From the NCBI GenBank assembly GCA_900544635.1, contig UQVV01000064.1, forward strand, positions 1 through 8,770: 8,770 bases of DNA, in the 5' to 3' direction. Below are positions 4,871 to 8,770 of the stretch, piece by piece. The notes below the pieces were generated by a model. The model saw nothing but the letters and a program-made list of their open reading frames with translations, had not been told where the DNA came from and made no database searches. The stretch's first letter is position 1. The number at the start of each line of letters is the position of its first letter. A program made the position numbers and the translations under genes. Origin of the DNA: an uncultured Cloacibacillus sp. (GTDB lineage Bacteria > Synergistota > Synergistia > Synergistales > Synergistaceae).

Positions 4871-5866
4871 ATGGACAGACCTCTTCTTCATATAATCAGC
4901 CACACGGACCTCGACGGCGTCGCGGCCGCGGCGCTCGCGTGGCACGCGAAGGGCGGGCGCGTCGCGCGCGTTTCGCTGACGGGGTACGGCGAGGTGGACA
5001 ACCTCATTCTCGAAACGATAACGTCGGGCAAGGAACCGCTAGTGCTCGACCTATTCTGCCAGAAAGAACAGACCATCGACGAGGTGGACAGGCTTTACGA
5101 CGAAGCCCGCCCGCCTTTTCTTTTCGACCACCACAAAAGCACCTTCGAACGCTACGGCAACAGGAAATGGGCCGTCATCGACACGAACTACTGCGGCGCG
5201 CTCGTCTACTGGAACTGGATATCCGAGCGCGCGCAGGACTCGCGGACGAAGGACGTTCTGGCGCGGCTCGAGCCTATCGTGCGCATAGCGAACGACCGCG
5301 ACCTCTGGCTCGGGCAGATACCGGAGAGCCGTTTGTGGCAGGCGCTCGTCACGATGTGCGGGCAGTGGGCCGTCTTTACGCGGCTTGCGGAAAATCCGAA
5401 CGCCGAGCTGACGCCCGAGGAGTTTGACGGCGCTTCGGAATTCACGGAACGTCAGGAGGCGCGCTTCGCCGAGGCGAAGGAGCATATATGGAGGCACGGC
5501 GCTGAGCTGGCCTTCCTCTGCGACGGGATTCTCGAATACGGCGACGTTTCCGACTTCTGCGGCCTGCTGCTCGACCGCGACGAGAATCCGCCCGAGGTGG
5601 CGGCGGTGGCCGCGCGCAGGCTCGGCGGCGACTGGGCCGTCTCGATGCGCAGCCGCGACGGCCTCGCGGGGCGCGTCCTCGCGCTGCTGAAGGACGGCAA
5701 AAAAGTCCGCGGTGGCGGGCACGGCGACGCCTCGGCGCTCTATTTCCCGCGCAACTACACGCAGGAGCAGATGCGCGACTCCATCCTCGCCGCGATAAAG
5801 GTCGAGAAGGAGCGCAGCGCGGCGCCGAAGGTGACGCTCGGCGACCTTTTCAAAGGGCTGGCATAG
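4871..5866 (+). CDS. DHH/DHHA1 family phosphoesterase (NrnB-like oligoribonuclease)
   Basis: This 331-aa protein begins MDRPLLHIISHTDLDGVAAA. The DHH motifs are all visible: D13-x-D15-G (motif I), L-V-L-D60-L (motif II), F-D86-H87-H88-K-S (motif III, the DHH signature) and R-I-A-N-D142-R-D-L-W (motif IV). These bind two Mn2+ or Mg2+ ions. The C-terminal DHHA1 domain ends in G-G-G-H284-G-D-A287-S288, which grips the substrate phosphate. Relatives of this layout, such as Bacillus NrnB and NrnA, degrade 2-5-nt RNA fragments or cyclic dinucleotide linear products; this one is most likely a cytoplasmic nanoRNase, but the substrate is inferred. GGAGG precedes the ATG at good spacing. One base separates its stop from the glycosyltransferase start, so the two form an operon. 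Confidence 0.85.
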   Translation: MDRPLLHIISHTDLDGVAAAALAWHAKGGRVARVSLTGYGEVDNLILETITSGKEPLVLDLFCQKEQTIDEVDRLYDEARPPFLFDHHKSTFERYGNRKWAVIDTNYCGALVYWNWISERAQDSRTKDVLARLEPIVRIANDRDLWLGQIPESRLWQALVTMCGQWAVFTRLAENPNAELTPEEFDGASEFTERQEARFAEAKEHIWRHGAELAFLCDGILEYGDVSDFCGLLLDRDENPPEVAAVAARRLGGDWAVSMRSRDGLAGRVLALLKDGKKVRGGGHGDASALYFPRNYTQEQMRDSILAAIKVEKERSAAPKVTLGDLFKGLA

Positions 5867-5867
5867 G

Positions 5868-6974
5868 ATGAAAACCTTAGCGCTGATCTACGCCTCCGAG
5901 GGGACGGGACACAAAAGCGCCGCCTTCGCGCTGCGCGAGGCCTTCCTCGCGGCTAACCCGGACGGGAACGCCCTCTGCCTAGACATACTCGACTTCGTCC
6001 CGCCCTTCATGAAGGGGCTCCTCTCCGGCGGCTACGACGTGATGGCGCGCAGCGCGCCGTGGCTCTGGTCGCGCTTCTACTGGGGCTCCGACAAACGCGG
6101 CGGCCAGGCCTCGGCCTTCGAGTGGGTTCACGGGCAGTTCTGCCGCGCCTGCCTGCCGAAGCTGCGCCGTCACCTCGCCTCCAAAGGCGCGGAGGCGGCG
6201 ATATTCACGCACTACTTCGGAGCCGCGGAGTTCGCCGCGATGAACAGGGGCCGCGCGCCCGTGTATTACGCGGACACGGACTTTGAGACCCACCGCTTCC
6301 AGCGCAGCCGCGAATTCACGATGAGCTTCGCCGGAAGCGCGCGAGCCGCCCGCCAGCGCATGGCTGAAGGCATCACAAACGTCATAGCGACAGGCGTCCC
6401 AGTCGCGCTCAAATACGCGCGCATCCCCTCGAAAGCCGAAGCGCGCGCCGCGCTCGGCCTGCCCGCAGGAGAAAAAATCGTCCTCGTCAGCGGCGGCGGC
6501 ATAGGCGCGGGCCCCGTGCAGAAGGCGGCGGAATCGCTCGCCGCGGCGGGATATTACGTCCTCGCCGTCTGCGGCGGCAACGAAAAGCTGCGCGCAAGCA
6601 TGAAAGCCTTCTTCATGTACAAAGAAAACGTCCGCGTCGAGGGCTTCGTCCCCGACATGGAAAACTACTACGCCGCGGCCGACGCGGCCGTGATGAAGCC
6701 CGGCGGCCTCTCGGCCTCCGAGGCGCTCTGCGCCGGCCTGCCGATGCTGCTCACCGACCCGATACCGGGACAGGAAGAGCTAAACCTCTCCTACCTCGCC
6801 GCGAACGGAGCCGCCCGCCCGCTCGTAATCCCGCAGCGCGCCGCCGAAGCCGCCGACGAAATATTCGAAAGCGGCGAAGCAAGCAAAATGCGCGAATGCG
6901 CCCTCGCCATAGCGCACCCCCGCGCCGCCGCGGAGATAATAGACATAGTGACGCAGGACGCTGGGGCGTGGTAG
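5868..6974 (+). CDS. Family-28 glycosyltransferase (MGDG synthase/UgtP-type)
   Basis: This is a 368-aa protein. The N-terminal domain begins with a strand followed by S-E-G-T-G-H-K-S-A-A (residues 10-19), the glycine-rich G-x-G-H loop of monogalactosyldiacylglycerol synthase-type enzymes. Residues 43-66 and 110-140 (including T-H-Y-F and Y-A-D-T-D-F) complete the lipid-acceptor domain. The C-terminal nucleotide-sugar domain carries T-G-V-P-V (175-179), V-S-G-G-G-I-G-A-G (207-215), V-C-G-G-N (234-238), M-K-P-G-G-L-S-A-S-E-A-L-C-A-G-L-P (276-292) and P-I-P-G-Q-E-E-L-N (298-306). This is the UDP-sugar binding signature of the GT28/UgtP fold. It probably adds a sugar to diacylglycerol at the inner face of the membrane; sugar and acceptor are not determined. 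It starts 1 nt after the phosphoesterase stop, so its expression depends on that gene. Confidence 0.88.
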   Translation: MKTLALIYASEGTGHKSAAFALREAFLAANPDGNALCLDILDFVPPFMKGLLSGGYDVMARSAPWLWSRFYWGSDKRGGQASAFEWVHGQFCRACLPKLRRHLASKGAEAAIFTHYFGAAEFAAMNRGRAPVYYADTDFETHRFQRSREFTMSFAGSARAARQRMAEGITNVIATGVPVALKYARIPSKAEARAALGLPAGEKIVLVSGGGIGAGPVQKAAESLAAAGYYVLAVCGGNEKLRASMKAFFMYKENVRVEGFVPDMENYYAAADAAVMKPGGLSASEALCAGLPMLLTDPIPGQEELNLSYLAANGAARPLVIPQRAAEAADEIFESGEASKMRECALAIAHPRAAAEIIDIVTQDAGAW

Positions 6975-7087
6975 TGAAGTAAGGCCGGAGCAAAATCCCC
7001 GATATCTCACACAATTTGATAAATTTCATCAAACAAAGCCGAGGCGGCGATATCCACGCCGCGGCCTTATCGCTCCATCGCCGCAAA

Positions 7088-7126
7088 CAAAAAAACGCCC
7101 CGGGATTCCCTTTTCGGGAACGGGGC
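7088..7126 (-). terminator. Intrinsic terminator of the LysR gene
   Basis: Read on the minus strand, GCCCCG-TTCCC pairs with GGGAA-CGGGGC around a short loop with one 3-nt bulge and is followed by a run of seven T (complement of 7089-7095). It lies about 230 bp beyond the LysR stop, implying a long 3' untranslated region or a small transcript in between. Confidence 0.75.
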
Positions 7127-7173
7127 CTAACTGAGGGGTTTTTGTGAAGATTTAAGGAAGGTTGTTATTTTCA

Positions 7174-7216
7174 ACGGCTGCGCCTTCGTGCAAGCTCCGG
7201 CGCGCCGTGTAGCCGT
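7174..7216 (+). other. Two-part hairpin of unknown role
   Basis: ACGGCT (7174-7179) pairs with AGCCGT (7211-7216), and directly inside it GCGCC (7180-7184) pairs with GGCGC (7199-7203), leaving a 14-nt loop and a 7-nt bulge. CTGTTTTCC follows. It could be part of a small RNA or of the LysR transcript's 3' end on the other strand. No known RNA family is recognised. Confidence 0.35.
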
Positions 7217-7355
7217 CTGTTTTCCGTCCGGGGCCGCGCCCCGTCCTTCAACGATTCATATGATAGCGCGCGTCAAGCGGCGCGTGTAGATACAAAATTG
7301 GAATATCGATATATAAATATCTATATATCCCGTGCGGCAAAGCGTTCCGGCTTTT

Positions 7356-8297
7356 CTACGCGTTTTGCTCCAGCTCTTTTTTTACGCGCGCGACGGTCTC
7401 GCGCAGCTTTTCGGCGAAGAGCTTGTCCTCGGGCGTGAAGCGGTAGTTCTTGCGGTAGATGAGCAGGTCGCGGAAGGAGTTGTCCGCGTCGCGGCAGCGC
7501 TTCTGGACGAGGCCGAAGCGGTCGAGCGTCTCGCGCGGCATGGGCGAGACCCAGATGTAGGCGGCGGGCAGGCGGCAGAGCAGCTCGAACTGTATTCCGC
7601 GTTCGTAGACGGCGATTTTCTTCTTTTTCTCGTGCTTCTGCGCGAGCATGCGCGCCTCGGAGACGGGCAGCGCGGGGATGGAGTTGTCGTCGTGGACTAT
7701 TTCCGTGTAGAGGCGCAGCTCGGAGTATTTCAGCTCGGGCGCGGCCGCGAGCGGATGGCGGCGCGACATGAGCGCGAGGTATTCGAATTCCCACACGGGC
7801 TCGTATTTGAGCGAGCGTTCCTCGAGCGCGGCGAGGAAATATTTTTCGTGCTCGCGCTGGCAGCGCAGTATCCCGAGGTTCGAGACGCCGTCGCCGACGT
7901 TTTTGAGCACCTGCGTGGAGTTCGTCTCGCGGTATTTTACGTCTAGCCCCTCGGCGTCGTCGAGCGCCGCGGCGAATTCGGAGAATGCGAAGGCCGCGTA
8001 GCTCGCGCGCGGGAGCGAGAGGCTGAATTTTTTCACGCCGGAGGGCTTATAGAGCGATTCGAGCTCGTCCACCTGTTCGAGTATGCGCCGCGCGTATTCG
8101 AGGAACTGCTCGCCCTGCTCGGTCGGCTCGACGCCTTTGGGGGTGCGGCGGAATATCGTGATGTTCATGTCTTCCTCGAGCTCGCGGATGGCTTTGCTCA
8201 GGTGCGGCTGTCCCATGAAGAGATTTTCCGCGGCCCGCGAAATGGAGCCCGTCTTCGCCACCTCGACTGCGTAGCGCAGATGCTGGATATTGTTCAT
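7356..8297 (-). CDS. LysR family transcriptional regulator
   Basis: This is a 313-aa protein, a normal LysR length. Residues 1-60 are the winged helix-turn-helix (L-R-Y-A-V-E-V-A-K-T-G-S-I-S-R-A-A-E-N-L-F-M-G-Q-P-H-L-S-K-A-I-R-E-L-E-E). The R-T-P-K-G-V-E-P-T-E-Q-G-E-Q-F wing and the linker helix (about 60-85) follow. Residues about 90-300 are the effector-binding domain, weakly conserved as usual. The last 20 residues are unusually Lys/Glu-rich. GGAGG lies 8-9 nt before the ATG. It is divergent from an EamA/DMT transporter with about 204 bp between the starts, the standard arrangement in which a LysR regulator controls its neighbour and itself from shared operators. The effector is unknown. 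TATTAT (8334-8339) is a possible -10 box without a good -35. Confidence 0.92.
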   Translation of the reverse strand: MNNIQHLRYAVEVAKTGSISRAAENLFMGQPHLSKAIRELEEDMNITIFRRTPKGVEPTEQGEQFLEYARRILEQVDELESLYKPSGVKKFSLSLPRASYAAFAFSEFAAALDDAEGLDVKYRETNSTQVLKNVGDGVSNLGILRCQREHEKYFLAALEERSLKYEPVWEFEYLALMSRRHPLAAAPELKYSELRLYTEIVHDDNSIPALPVSEARMLAQKHEKKKKIAVYERGIQFELLCRLPAAYIWVSPMPRETLDRFGLVQKRCRDADNSFRDLLIYRKNYRFTPEDKLFAEKLRETVARVKKELEQNA

Positions 8298-8398
8298 AAA
8301 TTTATCCTCCGGTCTTTATTTCGGCACGCTCCTATAATAGCAGAAAAAGTTAAAAAATGTGTCCTCGATTTGTAAAAAAGGAAACAATATTCCATTTT

Positions 8399-8430
8399 GC
8401 GCCGTTTCTTCCACTGCGGAGAAACGGCGC
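8399..8430. promoter_or_regulatory. Perfect 11-bp inverted repeat in the divergent promoter region
   Basis: GCGCCGTTTCT (8399-8409) and AGAAACGGCGC (8420-8430) are exact inverted repeats with a 10-nt centre. The dyad lies between the two divergent genes, upstream of the transporter's TATAAT. No T-run follows on either strand, so a terminator is unlikely. A regulator-binding site, most simply for the LysR protein, is the favoured reading. Confidence 0.5.
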
Positions 8431-8459
8431 GCCGTCGTGCCGCCGCGGCGCGGACGCGG

Positions 8460-8465
8460 TATAAT
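8460..8465 (+). promoter_or_regulatory. -10 box of the transporter gene
   Basis: A perfect TATAAT sits 36 bp before the transporter ATG in otherwise very GC-rich DNA. The expected -35 position (around 8437-8442) has no consensus match, as is common for activator-dependent promoters such as those of LysR targets. Confidence 0.45.
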
Positions 8466-8501
8466 TCTGCCGTCTGATACCGCAGCAGGGAGGCTTCCGC
8501 A

Positions 8502-8770
8502 ATGCCTGAAAGATTTCACGCTGTTGAGAAATCGCGCGCGCCGCGCGCTCTGGACTATGCGATGGTGTTATGCGCCGTCACGATATGGGGCGGCAGCTTC
8601 GCCGCGACAAAGTACGCTCTGGCGCAGGCGGAGCCGTCGCTGATTCTCTGTCTGCGCCTCGCGATGACGCTGCCGGTGCTCGCCGCGGGATGCGCGCTCG
8701 GGCGCCGATCCTCCTGCGAACACGCGCCTGCCGCCGCGCGGCTCGCTGCCGCGCGTGCGCGGATCCTCGC
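8502..8770 (+). CDS. EamA/DMT superfamily transporter, N-terminal part (cut by window edge)
   Basis: The open frame runs from the ATG at 8502 to the right edge without a stop (89 codons). GGGAGG lies about 10 nt upstream. After a short basic N-terminus, residues about 19-41 read D-Y-A-M-V-L-C-A-V-T-I-W-G-G-S-F-A-A-T-K-Y-A-L. This is the first membrane helix and the W-G-x-x-F motif of EamA-type drug/metabolite exporters. P-S-L-I-L-C-L-R-L-A-M-T-L-P-V-L-A (about 47-63) is the second helix with its conserved arginine. These ten-helix inner-membrane proteins export amino acids or other small metabolites. The stretch after residue 64 is Arg/Ala/Cys-rich and less typical; a frameshift near there cannot be excluded. 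The divergent LysR gene is the likely regulator. Confidence 0.8.
   Translation, partial: MPERFHAVEKSRAPRALDYAMVLCAVTIWGGSFAATKYALAQAEPSLILCLRLAMTLPVLAAGCALGRRSSCEHAPAAARLAAARARIL

Larger units (their letters stand above)
6975..7355. other. 381-bp intergenic region between converging genes, with several hairpins
   Basis: No convincing gene was found on either strand. From left to right it holds a small stem (TTTGAT/ATCAAA near 7016-7034), a GC-rich imperfect stem near 7040-7072 that may end the glycosyltransferase transcript, the LysR-gene terminator (7088-7126), a longer imperfect hairpin (7174-7216), a perfect 6-bp stem CGGGGC/GCCCCG (7229-7243), and an AT-rich inverted repeat GATATATA/TATATATC (7308-7329). 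The segment 7129-7330 is not explained by the neighbouring genes. Confidence 0.6.

Noticed and set aside
5051..5722. Minus-strand ORF of 223 codons inside the phosphoesterase gene
   Set aside because: The opposite strand has every DHH motif in frame. This antisense frame arises from high GC at codon position three and has no recognisable motif.
7332..7946. Plus-strand ORF of 204 codons antisense to the LysR gene
   Set aside because: The LysR reading on the other strand is full length with a clear helix-turn-helix, and this frame is a GC-driven shadow.
8690..8770. Possible frameshift in the transporter gene near the right edge
   Set aside because: The sequence after the second helix looks atypical and another frame reads RLPPRGSLPR, but codon-position GC is similar in both frames and the gene is cut off, so it cannot be decided here.

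Overview
The window is mostly GC-rich DNA with strong AGGAGG-type ribosome binding sites and TATAAT-like promoters. The left edge carries a set of tiny genes (DUF1659, DUF2922 and YvrJ families) known from Firmicutes and Synergistota. With the GC-rich, alanine- and arginine-rich proteins, this makes me favour a Synergistota bacterium (Synergistes/Cloacibacillus-like). That is an inference; no rRNA or other marker gene is present.

Layout: (1) 1-927, minus strand: DUF1659, DUF2922, an untracked 27-codon cationic peptide ORF and an untracked 51-aa YvrJ protein, with a ribosome binding site for a further gene at the left edge. (2) 1084-1953, plus: an exported proline/histidine-rich protein with a C-terminal PDZ domain, followed by a strong terminator. 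(3) 2144-2774, plus: a Phd/YefM antitoxin and PIN-domain toxin pair, less GC-rich than its surroundings. An imperfect copy of the PDZ gene's last bases plus its terminator lies on each side of it. (4) 2986-4771, plus: a DinJ/RelB antitoxin and a RelE/ParE toxin. The toxin gene is split after codon 47 by a complete 1125-bp IS481-like insertion sequence (3429-4553). The IS has 27-bp terminal inverted repeats and an unusually long, perfect 23-bp target duplication. (5) 4871-6974, plus: a two-gene operon of a DHH/DHHA1 phosphoesterase (NrnB-like) and a family-28 (MGDG synthase/UgtP-type) glycosyltransferase. (6) 6975-7355: non-coding, with several hairpins and the terminator of the converging LysR gene. 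(7) 7356-8770: a LysR regulator (minus) divergent from an EamA/DMT transporter cut by the right edge.

The genes form separate units rather than one pathway. The middle (about 1955-4771) is a small island of toxin-antitoxin modules: one looks intact, the other has lost its toxin to transposition but keeps its antitoxin. The LysR gene probably controls the divergent transporter. I found no CRISPR array, tRNA, rRNA or phage structural gene. The points most worth following are the long target duplication, the repeated gene end around the first toxin-antitoxin pair, the tiny peptide in the YvrJ operon, and a GC-rich palindrome present in three intergenic regions.
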